64,000 nucleotides of DNA from assembly GCF_030908215.1 (NCBI RefSeq), contig NZ_JAVFJK010000001.1, positions 124,001-188,000 on the forward strand, given 5' to 3'. A program made the translations under genes and the position numbers. The notes under the pieces were generated by a model. It had not been told where the DNA came from and searched no databases. It saw only the letters and a list, made by a program, of their open reading frames with translations. Below, piece by piece: positions 36,004 to 44,861 of the stretch. Every line of letters starts with the position of its first letter. Position 1 is the first letter of the stretch. The stretch is from Sinomonas sp. ASV486. GTDB taxonomy: Bacteria > Actinomycetota > Actinomycetes > Actinomycetales > Micrococcaceae.

Positions 36004-36818
36004 ACCGCTACGCGAGCCTTGATCGCCGGATGGTGCTGGTACCCGAGCACCTCGAAGTCCTCGTACCGGTAGTCGAAGATGCTCTCAGGCGTCCGGGCGA
36101 ACTTCAGCTGCGGGGACGGGTAGGCGTCGCGGGTGAGCTGTTCGTGGACCTGCTCGAGGTGGTTGTCGTAGATGTGGCAGTCCCCGCCCGTCCAGACGAA
36201 GTCGCCCACGCCGAGGCCGAGCTGCTCGGCGACCATATGGGTCAGGAGCGCGTACGAGGCGATGTTGAAGGGGACGCCCAGGAACATGTCGGCGCTGCGC
36301 TGGTACAGCTGGCAGCTCAGCTTGGCAGGGGACCCCTCGGCGCCCGGAGACACGTAGAACTGGAACAGCGCGTGGCACGGCGGCAGGGCCATGCTCGGGA
36401 TCTCGGCCACGTTCCACGCCGAGACGATGTGCCGCCGGGAGTCCGGGGTGGTGCGCAGCGAGTCCATGACGGCCGCGATCTGGTCGATGTGCCCGCCGTC
36501 CGGCGTGGGCCACGAGCGCCACTGGACGCCGTAGACGGGACCCAGCTCGCCGGCGTCGTCCGCCCACTCGTCCCAGATGGTGACGCCCTGCTCCTGGAGC
36601 CAGCGCACGTTCGAGTCGCCGCGCAGGAACCACAGGAGCTCAAGTGCCACCGACTTGAAGTGCACGCGCTTGGTGGTGATGAGGGGGAAGCCTTCGGCGA
36701 GGTCGAAGCGGATCTGGCGGCCGAACACGCTCCGGGTCCCCGTGCCGGTCCGGTCGCCCTTGTGGGTGCCGTTCTCGAGCACGTCGCGCAGGAGGTCCTC
36801 GTAGGGAGTCGGGATCAT
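36000..36818 (-). CDS. thyA: thymidylate synthase
   Basis: 272 aa. Folate/dUMP enzyme with the whole ThyA fold: [38 protein letters not shown], the active-site block [15 protein letters not shown] with the nucleophile Cys, [21 protein letters not shown] and the C-terminal APAIK-like [11 protein letters not shown]. Consumes methylene-THF and yields DHF for FolA, encoded just downstream. ATG 36818 is 7 bases from TAGGCT (complement of 36826-36831), suggesting a leaderless start for thyA-folA-unknown. Confidence 0.95.
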   Translation of the reverse strand: MIPTPYEDLLRDVLENGTHKGDRTGTGTRSVFGRQIRFDLAEGFPLITTKRVHFKSVALELLWFLRGDSNVRWLQEQGVTIWDEWADDAGELGPVYGVQWRSWPTPDGGHIDQIAAVMDSLRTTPDSRRHIVSAWNVAEIPSMALPPCHALFQFYVSPGAEGSPAKLSCQLYQRSADMFLGVPFNIASYALLTHMVAEQLGLGVGDFVWTGGDCHIYDNHLEQVHEQLTRDAYPSPQLKFARTPESIFDYRYEDFEVLGYQHHPAIKARVAV

Positions 36819-36832
36819 GGCATCCAGCCTAC

Positions 36833-37807
36833 TCAGTCATCGAAGGGCTTCACCTGTTCGAGGGCCACGACGCGCTGCCGCCCCTCGACGGGCACGTGGA
36901 ACACGATGAGTTCCCCGGGCGTGAGATACGGATCGGAGGTGGGCAGCTCCGAGGCCAGCCCCGGGGCGAGGAAGGTCCGGAATTCGTGCAGGAGGGTCGG
37001 GAGGACCGGCCGGTGGCTGCACAGCACCGCGGGCTTGCCCTTGTCGAAGAGACTCACGACGGCGGCCGCGGCCTTCCGCGGCTTTCTCGCGGCGCCATGC
37101 TCGGTCAGGTCCTCGACCAGCCGAATCTTGACCTTCGAGCGGGATGCCCGCACATACGGGAGCACGGTGTCGAGACAGCGCCGCCAGGGGCTGGTCACGA
37201 CGCGGACCGGCTTCCATACGGTCAGGAGGCGCCCCACGGCCTGGGCCTGCCGGACGCCGCTTGCGGCGAGGGTTCGGTCCCCCTCGGCCTTGGTCCAGGA
37301 GCTTCGGGGCTTGGCCTTCGCATGCCGCAGGAGGATGAGCGGACGCGTCGCGAGGTGCCCTCTGCGGTGCGCATCGACGAGGGCCTTGAGGGGCGCAACG
37401 TCCGTGCGGTTGGTCAGGAGGCGCTCGGCCTCGTCGGGGCTGCACCAGTAGGTCTGGTCAACCTCTGCGCCGTCGGGCCGGATGGTCGTCGACTTCTCGA
37501 TCTGGATGGCCCAGTAGCGGACCGACTTGAGCCCCACGGGAACGCGGTAGTGGGTAGGCGGTAGGGGGATGCCGAGCCGCGCGTCGGCCCCTATCTCCTC
37601 CCGGACCTCGCGGGCCGCGCACTCGGGGAGCGTCTCTCCGGAGTCCAGCTTGCCCTTGGGCCATGACCAGTCGTCGTAGCGCGGCCGGTGGATCATCAGG
37701 ACCTCGAGCCGATCGCCGCTCGCACGCCAGGGAATGGCCCCGGCGGCATGGACGGCGATCGGCTCGCCGGGATGTTCGGTCTGGTCCTCGACCGGGGTGT
37801 CTGCCAT
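36833..37807 (-). CDS. mutT1: NUDIX hydrolase fused to histidine phosphatase (MutT1-like)
   Basis: 324 aa. Residues ~20-150 are a NUDIX domain with the box [20 protein letters not shown] and a [10 protein letters not shown] entry. Residues ~170-320 are a histidine phosphatase: [15 protein letters not shown] (RHG motif His) and [11 protein letters not shown]. The same architecture in mycobacterial MutT1 cleans 8-oxo-dGTP and diadenosine polyphosphates. ATG 37807 overlaps the ppk1 stop (ATGA), and a ppk-mutT1 order is common in actinobacteria. Confidence 0.88.
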   Translation of the reverse strand: MADTPVEDQTEHPGEPIAVHAAGAIPWRASGDRLEVLMIHRPRYDDWSWPKGKLDSGETLPECAAREVREEIGADARLGIPLPPTHYRVPVGLKSVRYWAIQIEKSTTIRPDGAEVDQTYWCSPDEAERLLTNRTDVAPLKALVDAHRRGHLATRPLILLRHAKAKPRSSWTKAEGDRTLAASGVRQAQAVGRLLTVWKPVRVVTSPWRRCLDTVLPYVRASRSKVKIRLVEDLTEHGAARKPRKAAAAVVSLFDKGKPAVLCSHRPVLPTLLHEFRTFLAPGLASELPTSDPYLTPGELIVFHVPVEGRQRVVALEQVKPFDD

Positions 37808-40170
37808 CAGCGCAGGCTCACGGGCCGCTGCCGTGCGCGCGAGGCGAGGAGCCAGGACTGGATGTCCTCGAGCGGCTTGCCGTCCTCGTCGAGGTGGTGG
37901 CGGGTCCAGCCGCCATCGGTGTCGAGATGCCACGAGGCTGTGGTTGACGCAACGTACCGGTCGAGCAGCGCGGTCAGGTCCGAGATGTCGTCGCGGTTCC
38001 GCAACTGCACGAGGGCCTCGACTCGGCGGTCCAGATTGCGGTGCATCATGTCGGCGGAGCCGATGTACACGACAGGGTTGCCGCCGTTGGCGAAGGCGAA
38101 CACGCGGGAGTGCTCGAGGAACCGCCCCAGGATCGAGCGGACCGTGATGTTCTCGCTCAGTCCCGGCACGCCGGGGCGGAGTGCGCAGATGCCTCGGACG
38201 ATGATGTCCACCGTCACCCCGGCCTGTGAGGCCCGGTAGAGCGAGTCGATGATGGCCTCATCGACCATCGAGTTGACCTTGATGACCACGCGCGCCCGCA
38301 GGCCGGCCCCAGCGTTGCGGATCTCCGTCTCGATGCGGTCGATGAGCCCCGAGCGGACCGAGCGGGGAGCTACGAGGAGCCGCTTGAACGTGGACTTGGG
38401 GGCGTAGCCGGAGAGCTGGTTGAAGAGCCTGGACAGGTCGTCGCCCACCTGCTCGTCGCACGTGAGGAGGCCCAGGTCCTCGTAGTAGCGCGCCGTGCGC
38501 GGGTGGTAGTTGCCGGTGCCGATGTGGCAGTAGCGGCGGAGCCCGTCGTTCTCCTGGCGCACCACGAGCGAGAGCTTGCAGTGCGTCTTGAGGCCCACGA
38601 TCCCGTAGACCACGTGGACGCCGGCCTGCTCGAGCTTGCGCGCCCACGAGATGTTGGCCTGCTCATCGAAGCGGGCCTTGATCTCCACGAGCGCAAGGAC
38701 CTGCTTGCCCGCTTCGGCCGCATCGATCAGGGCGTCGACGATGGGGGAGTCGCCGGACGTGCGGTAGAGGGTCTGCTTGATGGCCTGGACCTTCGGGTCC
38801 GAGGCCGCCTGCTCGAGGAAGGCCTGGACCGAGGTCGAGAACGAGTCGTAGGGGTGGTGGAGGAGGATGTCGCGGCGGCGCATGGCCGCGAACACGTTCG
38901 CGGCCTTGGACGTCTCGGATTCGTTGAGGTAGCGGGACGTGTGCGCGAGCTGCTTCGGGTAGTGCAGTTCGGGCCTGTCAATCCCGCCGATCACGGAAAG
39001 GCCGCGCAGGTCCAGCGGCGCGGGGAGGGAGTACACCTCTGGCTCCTCGACCCCGAGCTCGCGCACGAGCAGCGCCCGGACGTTGGGGCTGATGTCCGTG
39101 GTCACCTCGAGGCGGACCGGCGGGCCGAAGCGCCGGCGCAGGAGCTCCTTCTCGAGCGCCTGGAGGAGGTTCTCGGCGTCGTCCTCCTCGACCTCGAGGT
39201 CCTCGTTGCGGGTCACGCGGAACGTGTGGTGCTCAAGCACCTCCATGCCCGGGAACAGCTGGTCGAGGTGCACCGCGATGAGGTCCTCGAGCGGGATGAA
39301 CCGCGCGGCGCGGCGCGGGAGGTTCCCGGCGCGGGGGCCGTCCACTGAGATGAGCCGGGGCAGCTGGTCCGGCACCTTGAGCCGAGCGAACAGCTCTTTG
39401 TCGCTCACAGGGTTGCGGACGATCACCGCAAGGTTGAGCGAGAGGCCTGAGATGTAGGGGAACGGATGCGCGGGGTCCACGGCGAGGGGCGTGAGGATCG
39501 GGAACACCTGCTCGGAGAACATCGTGCTCAGCTGCTCGTGCTCTGCCTCGCCCAGATCGTCCCACGTGACGAGCCGGATCCCCGACTCCTCGAGGGCCGG
39601 GCGGATCTGCTCGGCGAACGCCTTGCAGTGGCGCTCCTGGAGCACGTGGGCGGCCTCGGAAATTTGCTCGAGGACCTCGTGCGGGCTCAGACCGGCGGGG
39701 GAGGGGACAGCGAGCCCGGTGGCGATGCGGCGCTTGAGCCCCGCGACCCGGACCATGAAGAACTCATCGAGGTTCGAGGCGAAGATCGAGAGGAAGTTGA
39801 CCCGCTCGAGGAGGAACAGGTCGGGGTCCTCGGCGAGCTCGAGGACGCGCGCGTTGAAGGCGAGCCAGCTCAGTTCGCGGTCGAGGAAGCGGTCCGTGCC
39901 GTGCTCGCCGTCGGGAGTGGGGCTCGGGGCGGTCTCGGGGATGTAGAAGCGGTCCTCGGTGGCGCGCGCCGCGGGCACCTCGGAGGATCCGAACACCGGC
40001 GCGGTGCGGGCGGCCCTGGGGCTGGTCGTCCCGGACGACGGCGCGGCGGCAGGTTCCGCTGCTCCGGCGGCTGGCGAGGCGGCGCCGTCGTGCGTCGAAC
40101 ATTCGGCGACAGCCGTGGGCGAGTGGGGCTCAGAGGTCGTGGTGCTCTGGTCCCGTGCGGCTTCAGTCAT
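37807..40170 (-). CDS. ppk1: polyphosphate kinase 1
   Basis: 787 aa from ATG 40170, with GGAGAGG about 5 bases upstream. It makes or uses polyphosphate with ATP. The core reads [72 protein letters not shown] (autophosphorylated His) and [16 protein letters not shown] (second His). The first ~75 residues are a Ser/Ala/Pro/Thr-rich, probably disordered extension that is absent from E. coli PPK; it is partly encoded by the dispersed word at 40081-40097. It is coupled to mutT1 through ATGA. Confidence 0.94.
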   Translation of the reverse strand: MTEAARDQSTTTSEPHSPTAVAECSTHDGAASPAAGAAEPAAAPSSGTTSPRAARTAPVFGSSEVPAARATEDRFYIPETAPSPTPDGEHGTDRFLDRELSWLAFNARVLELAEDPDLFLLERVNFLSIFASNLDEFFMVRVAGLKRRIATGLAVPSPAGLSPHEVLEQISEAAHVLQERHCKAFAEQIRPALEESGIRLVTWDDLGEAEHEQLSTMFSEQVFPILTPLAVDPAHPFPYISGLSLNLAVIVRNPVSDKELFARLKVPDQLPRLISVDGPRAGNLPRRAARFIPLEDLIAVHLDQLFPGMEVLEHHTFRVTRNEDLEVEEDDAENLLQALEKELLRRRFGPPVRLEVTTDISPNVRALLVRELGVEEPEVYSLPAPLDLRGLSVIGGIDRPELHYPKQLAHTSRYLNESETSKAANVFAAMRRRDILLHHPYDSFSTSVQAFLEQAASDPKVQAIKQTLYRTSGDSPIVDALIDAAEAGKQVLALVEIKARFDEQANISWARKLEQAGVHVVYGIVGLKTHCKLSLVVRQENDGLRRYCHIGTGNYHPRTARYYEDLGLLTCDEQVGDDLSRLFNQLSGYAPKSTFKRLLVAPRSVRSGLIDRIETEIRNAGAGLRARVVIKVNSMVDEAIIDSLYRASQAGVTVDIIVRGICALRPGVPGLSENITVRSILGRFLEHSRVFAFANGGNPVVYIGSADMMHRNLDRRVEALVQLRNRDDISDLTALLDRYVASTTASWHLDTDGGWTRHHLDEDGKPLEDIQSWLLASRARQRPVSLR

Positions 40171-40230
40171 GGTTCCTCTCCAGAGCCGGTGTGTGGCCTG
40201 TCTGGGGCCAACCCTAATGGCCAACCCTAC

Positions 40231-41232
40231 CTAGCGGACCTGTACGGTTGGCCTGCCCCCGGGGTCGGCGGTGCTGTACAGGACGTCCTTGTCCCACACC
40301 GTGAAGCCGAGCCTGCGGTACATCGCGACGGCGGGGCGGTTGTCCGCGTCGGTGTACAGCATGATGGTGCCCAGCCCGAGCGAGTGGAGGTAGTCGATGC
40401 CGTGGAGCGTGAGGGCCCGACCGAGGCCCCGTCCCTGCGCTTCGGGCACGACGCCGACGGCGTAGACCTCGCCGAGGGCACGGTGCTCGCCATGGGCGGG
40501 GTGGACCTTGGTCCAGTGGAAGCCGAGGAGATGGTCCGACTCGTCGACGGCGAGGAAGAAGCCCTCGGGATCGAACCAGTCCTCGGCCATGCGCGCCTCG
40601 AGGTCGCTGCGCCGAAGCTGCCCCTGTTCCGGGTGGTGGGCGAAGGCCGAGCGGTTGGCGTCGAGCCAGGCCTCCTCATCGCGCCCCGGCTCGAAGGCCC
40701 GGATCCTGACCCCTGGCGACAGTGCCGGCGTGTCCTCGTGGCGCCGGCGGACCAGCACCATCTTCCACAGCTCGCGCTCCGGCGTGAACCCATACATGGC
40801 CGCGAGCTCCGCCGCGGCCTCGTGGTTGCCGTGCGACCAGGCCTTGAGGCCCGCGAGTCCGGCTTCCGCCCGCACGTCACGGATCGCCTCGACGAGCCTG
40901 GTTCCCACACCCTGATTGCGGTAGGTGGGATGGACGGCCAGCTCAACGACCCCTGAGCCGTCGGGCCCGAAGGCGATCGCGGCGAGACCCGCGAGGTCCT
41001 CGGGGGCAGAGGATCCCGAGGTGTCGTCGAGGGCATGCACCGCAACCGTCAGGATCTCCTCCGCACGGGTGTCCGGGGACTTCAGGAGCACCGTGGTCTG
41101 CTCGGAGAGGGACGGATTGCCGTCCGCGTCCTCGGCGGCCTCCAGCAGGTCCCGGATCTCGGCCCACAGGGCTTTGGGCACGCGTCCCTCGACGACGGTG
41201 ACTGGCCAATCCTGCGGGTATGCGCTGGTCAT
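40231..41232 (-). CDS. mshD: mycothiol synthase
   Basis: 333 aa, two GNAT domains in tandem. It transfers acetyl from acetyl-CoA to Cys-GlcN-Ins, the last step of mycothiol formation. GNAT motifs: ELAVHPTYRNQGVGTRLVEAIRD in the first half and VYAVGVVPEAQGRGLGRALTLHGIDYL in the second, with the mycothiol-synthase sequence FHWTKVHPAH. ATG 41232 is 6 bases from TAGCCT (complement of 41239-41244). The glnR-mshD proximity is seen in mycobacteria as well; here they are separated by the candidate sRNA and a GntR gene. Confidence 0.93.
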   Translation of the reverse strand: MTSAYPQDWPVTVVEGRVPKALWAEIRDLLEAAEDADGNPSLSEQTTVLLKSPDTRAEEILTVAVHALDDTSGSSAPEDLAGLAAIAFGPDGSGVVELAVHPTYRNQGVGTRLVEAIRDVRAEAGLAGLKAWSHGNHEAAAELAAMYGFTPERELWKMVLVRRRHEDTPALSPGVRIRAFEPGRDEEAWLDANRSAFAHHPEQGQLRRSDLEARMAEDWFDPEGFFLAVDESDHLLGFHWTKVHPAHGEHRALGEVYAVGVVPEAQGRGLGRALTLHGIDYLHSLGLGTIMLYTDADNRPAVAMYRRLGFTVWDKDVLYSTADPGGRPTVQVR

Positions 41233-41271
41233 GGGGAAAGGCTAGCGAACGGCGCGCGAATCGGCAGGAGT

Positions 41272-41300
41272 TTGCCCGCGCGCCGGGTCTCAGGTACAGT
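41272..41300 (+). promoter_or_regulatory. orphan sigma-A-type promoter
   Basis: TTGCCC (41272-41277) and TACAGT (41295-41300) are spaced by 17 bp. It lies 39 bp behind the mshD start, pointing the other way, and is followed by no plausible ORF before a strong terminator at 41430. Confidence 0.6.
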
Positions 41301-41306
41301 CGACAT

Positions 41307-41468
41307 CTGCCGCCGACCAGCCGACTGGCCAGTCGACGGGCAGGGGGGATCCACCAGTGGGGTGGCCTCGATACGTTCGACCCGTATGTCCTCCACGATT
41401 CCCAGACGAGTTGCAGGCGAATCTCAGAGGGACACAGGGCCCCGCACACCGTGCGGGGCCCTGTGTCC
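41307..41468 (+). ncRNA. candidate small RNA of about 160 nt
   Basis: A sigma-A-like promoter precedes it and a perfect 18-bp hairpin ends it. No ORF of convincing codon bias lies between. Internal structures include the 12-bp palindrome GACTGGCCAGTC around 41330-41341, a CTGCC/GGGCAG pairing around it and a 5-bp stem with loop TTCGACC. I do not recognise it as tmRNA, SRP, RNase P, 6S or 6C RNA. It could instead be a leader of the GntR gene with an attenuator. Confidence 0.5.
41430..41468 (+). terminator. perfect 18-bp terminator hairpin
   Basis: GGACACAGGGCCCCGCAC (41430-41447) and GTGCGGGGCCCTGTGTCC (41451-41468) pair without mismatch around a 3-nt loop ACC. It is the longest uninterrupted stem in the window. 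The GntR gene begins 110 bp beyond it. Confidence 0.9.
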
Positions 41469-41578
41469 GTCTCCAGCCGCGGTGATGCCAGCCGAGGCCT
41501 GCAGTATTCGGCGAGTGTTCACCTCGGGGCCGCTTGATTTCAGGCGGCAGGCAGGATCTCCGCTTGTACGCTCGAACC

Positions 41579-42334
41579 ATGTCCTCACAGCCCGGTCCGC
41601 CGCCGCTGCACCGGAAGCTCGAGGCCGAACTGCGCAGCCGGATCTCGACCGGGCGGTGGCGCGCCGGCACGAGCCTGCCGAGCGAAGCTGCCCTGAGCAG
41701 CGAATTCGGCGTCTCCCGGGGCACCGTGCGGCAGGCCCTCACATCGCTGCGCGACGAGGGACTGCTCTTCGGGGGCCGCGGACGGCGGCCTACCGTGCGG
41801 TCGGGGGCCAAGTCCCAGCCCCTCTCGACGTTCCTGCCGTTCGCCGAGTGGGCACGGCAGGAGAACCTGAACCCCGGCCAGCGCACGCTCGAGGCCGCCC
41901 GGCGGGAGGCGAGCGCCGAGGCCTGCTGTGCCCTCGAGCTGCCGGACGGAGCCTTCGTTGTCAACATCCTCCGCCTGCGTCTCCTCGACGGCGAGGCCGC
42001 GATGCTCGAACGCAGCTCGTTCGTGCTGGATGTGGGCCGGTACCTCGCCGACTCGCATGCCGGAACCGAGTCGATCGTGGAGTTCCTGGGCGAGCGCGGG
42101 ATCTGGCTAGAGAGCGCGCACCATACGGTCGATGCCATCGCCGCGTCGACCGCGGACGCCCAGCTCCTCGGCGTCGACATCGGGGCGCCGCTGCTGCGCG
42201 AGCGCCGGACCACCTACGATTCCGGCGGGCGGCCGGTCGAGTACTCCGATGACCGCTACCTTCCGACTCTGACGAACTTCAGCATTGAGAACCGCGTGCG
42301 CGGACCAGTGCCACTGACGGGGCAGCGGGCCTGA
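41579..42334 (+). CDS. GntR family regulator, HutC subfamily
   Basis: 251 aa. N-terminal winged helix: LHRKLEAELRSRISTGRWRAG, LPSEAALSSEFGVSRGTVRQAL. C-terminal UTRA ligand domain: FVVNILRLRLLDGEAAMLERS, GVDIGAPLLRERRTTYDSGGRPVEYSDDRY. HutC-type regulators sense sugar phosphates, histidine-pathway compounds and similar small ligands. ATG 41579 sits 6 bases after TACGCT (41567-41572), leaderless. Targets are not evident. Confidence 0.87.
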   Translation: MSSQPGPPPLHRKLEAELRSRISTGRWRAGTSLPSEAALSSEFGVSRGTVRQALTSLRDEGLLFGGRGRRPTVRSGAKSQPLSTFLPFAEWARQENLNPGQRTLEAARREASAEACCALELPDGAFVVNILRLRLLDGEAAMLERSSFVLDVGRYLADSHAGTESIVEFLGERGIWLESAHHTVDAIAASTADAQLLGVDIGAPLLRERRTTYDSGGRPVEYSDDRYLPTLTNFSIENRVRGPVPLTGQRA

Positions 42335-42361
42335 TGAGGCGTGGACTGGGCGGGCTGGGGC

Positions 42362-43057
42362 TCAGGCCTCGCTGAGCTCATCCTCGGGCAGCCGGGTCAG
42401 GGTGAGGCGGTAGCCGACGTTGCGCACGGTTCCGATGAGCCCCTCGTGGTCGGTGCCCAGCTTCGCGCGCAGCCGCCGCACGTGGACGTCAACGGTGCGG
42501 GTGCCGCCGTAGTAGTCGTAGCCCCACACCTCGGTGAGCAGCTGCTGGCGCGTGAACACGCGCCCTGGGTGCTGGGCGAGGTACTTGAGGAGCTCGAATT
42601 CCTTGAACGTCAGATTGAGCGCCGCACCGTTGACCTTGGCGGTATAGCTCGCCTCGTCGATCACGACGCCGGCCGCGCGGATCTCAGTCTCGGGCTCCTC
42701 GACGGTCGACGCGCGGGAGACGGCGAGCCGGATGCGCGCCTCGACCTCGGCCGGACCCGCGGAGTCGAGCACGACGTCGTCGACCGCCCACGCAGAGGAC
42801 ACGGCGGCCATGCCGCCCTCGGTGAGGATCAGGATGAGCGGGGCGGCGAGGCCGGTGGCCCTCAAGAGCTGGGTGAGCGAGCGCGACCCCACGAGGTCCC
42901 TGCGCGCGTCGAGGAAGATGACGTCCGAGGGGTCTGCGTCGAGCAGCGCCGTGGGCTCGGCAGGCAGGATGTGGACGCGGTGGTTGAGCAGCTCAAGCGC
43001 CGGAAGGATGTCGACCGACGAGCCCGTGGCGTTTGTCAGGAGCAGGATGTGCGACAT
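42362..43057 (-). CDS. glnR: GlnR, orphan OmpR-type global nitrogen regulator
   Basis: 231 aa from ATG 43057 with GGGAGGAACC before it. The receiver has [31 protein letters not shown] and FLDARRDL with D50, and [22 protein letters not shown]. The winged helix carries [26 protein letters not shown] and [28 protein letters not shown], almost identical in pattern to actinobacterial GlnR. It controls ammonium assimilation genes without a dedicated kinase. In mycobacteria mshD follows glnR, as it does here at 2.5 kb distance on the same strand. Confidence 0.9.
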   Translation of the reverse strand: MSHILLLTNATGSSVDILPALELLNHRVHILPAEPTALLDADPSDVIFLDARRDLVGSRSLTQLLRATGLAAPLILILTEGGMAAVSSAWAVDDVVLDSAGPAEVEARIRLAVSRASTVEEPETEIRAAGVVIDEASYTAKVNGAALNLTFKEFELLKYLAQHPGRVFTRQQLLTEVWGYDYYGGTRTVDVHVRRLRAKLGTDHEGLIGTVRNVGYRLTLTRLPEDELSEA

Positions 43058-43248
43058 GGTTCCTCCCGAAGAGATGTCTGCACGGCATCGGGCAGGGTAC
43101 CTATGACGCCCAATTATAGGCGGACAGCCCGCATTTCCGGGGCATGCGTCACATTGGGGGCGGCAATGCGGGCGGCAGCGTGGGAGGCAGTGAGGGAGGA
43201 TGGCAGGGTGACTAACACTGACCTGAGGGCAGCGCACGGGAGGGCAAT

Positions 43249-43995
43249 GTGAAGGCCTGGACGCGTTCCGTGGCGAGCGGGGCCGTGGCGATCGCGGGAA
43301 TTGGGGTGGCTGTCGGGTCGAGCATGGGCGGAACCGTGGCCCAGTTCATCTCAGTGGCCGTGGTCGCCGTCGTCGTCGGCTTCGGCTGGCCGCATTTCCT
43401 GGGCATCCCCGCCAAGAAGACCAACGGCGCCGTGGTCGCGCTCGCGGGGGTCGCCTCGGCGGCTGCCGCGGCCTTCGTGCCCGGCCCCGAGTACCTCGCA
43501 TGGACGCCGCTCGCCATCGCCGCGGGCGTCATGGCCGCCGTCGTGGTCCAGCTCATCCGGGGCACGGGGCAGAGCCACCGCCTCGAGTCGGCCTTCGGTA
43601 CGAGCGCCGGGGTTCTCCTGTGCGGCCTCGGTGCAGGGTGGATCGCGACGGCGCGCCTCACCGGGGCGGGATCCATGCTCCTCGTCGCGGCGATCACCAC
43701 CGTGGTCGCGCTCCTGATCGGGATGATCCGCTGGCCGGACACGATCGTCGGGCCGCTTGCCATCGTGTTCTCCGGCCTCGCGGCACCCCTCGCCGGTCTC
43801 GTCTTCGCGGACATCACCGTGCTGCCGGCGACCATCGCCGGTGTCGTGATCGGCGCCGTCCTCGCGGCCTTCCGCGCGCTCAACAGCACCCGCCCGGACA
43901 GGGTCGCGGCCCTGGGGTTCGTGGCGCTCGGGCTCGCGCCAGCCTTTGCGGTGGGAGCCATCGCCTACTTCATGGACCGCATGCTCGTGGTGTGA
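43249..43995 (+). CDS. polytopic membrane protein, unknown (permease-like)
   Basis: 248 aa from GTG 43249. Six to eight hydrophobic helices are dense from residue 10 on, with small Gly/Ala-rich turns ([23 protein letters not shown]). It has no conserved catalytic residues. Recurrent in Arthrobacter-like genomes as a hypothetical membrane protein, by memory. It is preceded by a G-rich intergenic stretch and followed by a 37-aa membrane gene. Confidence 0.6.
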   Translation: MKAWTRSVASGAVAIAGIGVAVGSSMGGTVAQFISVAVVAVVVGFGWPHFLGIPAKKTNGAVVALAGVASAAAAAFVPGPEYLAWTPLAIAAGVMAAVVVQLIRGTGQSHRLESAFGTSAGVLLCGLGAGWIATARLTGAGSMLLVAAITTVVALLIGMIRWPDTIVGPLAIVFSGLAAPLAGLVFADITVLPATIAGVVIGAVLAAFRALNSTRPDRVAALGFVALGLAPAFAVGAIAYFMDRMLVV

Positions 43996-44040
43996 CGCAG
44001 GCCGGGCAAGCACTGCCCGGGAACGCGTTACGATGGCGCT

Positions 44041-44154
44041 ATGAGCGTTGTTGCCTTCGAGATCTTCTTCATCGTCCTTCTTGCTGTCGCCTCGGTCGCC
44101 ATGGCCTGGTTCGCTGGCCTCGTGGTCTGGAAGCTGTTCAAGGGCCAGCGCTAG
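44041..44154 (+). CDS. 37-residue single-pass membrane protein
   Basis: ATG 44041 to TAG 44152-44154. Sequence MSVVAFEIFFIVLLAVASVA begins one hydrophobic helix, ending in VVWKLFKGQR, a basic C terminus. ATG lies exactly 6 bases after TACGAT (44029-44034), so the mRNA is leaderless. A clean hydrophobic pattern and a real promoter argue for a true gene. Unknown role, possibly a small regulator of an adjacent membrane protein. Confidence 0.62.
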   Translation: MSVVAFEIFFIVLLAVASVAMAWFAGLVVWKLFKGQR

Positions 44155-44189
44155 GGCGCGACGACGTCCCTGCCGCCAAGGAGTCCTGA

Positions 44190-44819
44190 GTGCCCATCGA
44201 GATCCCATCCGGACTGACCCCCGAGCTTGTCCCACTGTCGTGGCTCATCGGGGAATGGGAGGGACGGGGCCGACTCGGTGCCGGGGAGGGGGAGGACCCC
44301 CATTTCATCCAGCGCATGGTCTTCGTGGACGCCGGCTTCCCCTACCTGCAGTACACCGCCGAGAGCTGGCTGGCCGACGAGGACGGGAACCGCATCCGGC
44401 CCCTTGCGACTGAGATGGGCTACTGGCAGATCGACCGTCCGCTTCAGGACGCCGACGGCGGGCCGGGCCTCGCTCCGCCGGACATCGTGCCGACCTACAC
44501 GTCCGCCGAGGCGGTCGAGTCCCTGCGCAACAGCCAGGACGGGTTCGACATCACGGCCACGATCGTCCATCCAGGTAGTATCGCCGAGCTGTACTACGGG
44601 CAGATCAAGGGCCCGCAGATCCACTTGAGCACGGACGCCGTGCTGCGCGGTGCGCATGCCCGCGACTACAAGGCGGCCACGCGCATCTTCGGACTCGTGA
44701 ACTCGGACCTCTTCTGGCGCTGGGACGTGGCAGCGGCCGGCGCGCCGCTCGCTCCCCACGCCTCCGCGATCCTCCGCCGGCTCTCCGGGCCGCGGAGCGC
44801 ACAAGCGCCATCAGAGTAG
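44190..44819 (+). CDS. nitrobindin-like heme-binding FABP-family protein
   Basis: 209 aa beta-barrel protein. The N-terminal WLIGEWEGRGRLG is the GxWxGxG signature; PFPYLQY-like FPYLQYTAESWL and the C-terminal APLAPHASAILRRL place the heme-ligating His. Bacterial nitrobindins bind ferric heme and isomerise peroxynitrite. Start GTG 44190 has AAGGAG close by. In Mycobacterium the homologue (Rv0813c) lies near the YgfZ gene, which is also next here. Confidence 0.85.
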   Translation: MPIEIPSGLTPELVPLSWLIGEWEGRGRLGAGEGEDPHFIQRMVFVDAGFPYLQYTAESWLADEDGNRIRPLATEMGYWQIDRPLQDADGGPGLAPPDIVPTYTSAEAVESLRNSQDGFDITATIVHPGSIAELYYGQIKGPQIHLSTDAVLRGAHARDYKAATRIFGLVNSDLFWRWDVAAAGAPLAPHASAILRRLSGPRSAQAPSE

Positions 44820-44861
44820 ACCGCCGGGAGTGAAATCTCCCCTTCACGCGTTGGACTGATC

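Noticed and set aside
41360..41400. tRNA or tmRNA fragment, because of a T-arm-like hairpin with loop TTCGACC
   Set aside because: No matching acceptor or anticodon arms could be paired, and no CCA end is present; kept only as an internal stem of the sRNA candidate.
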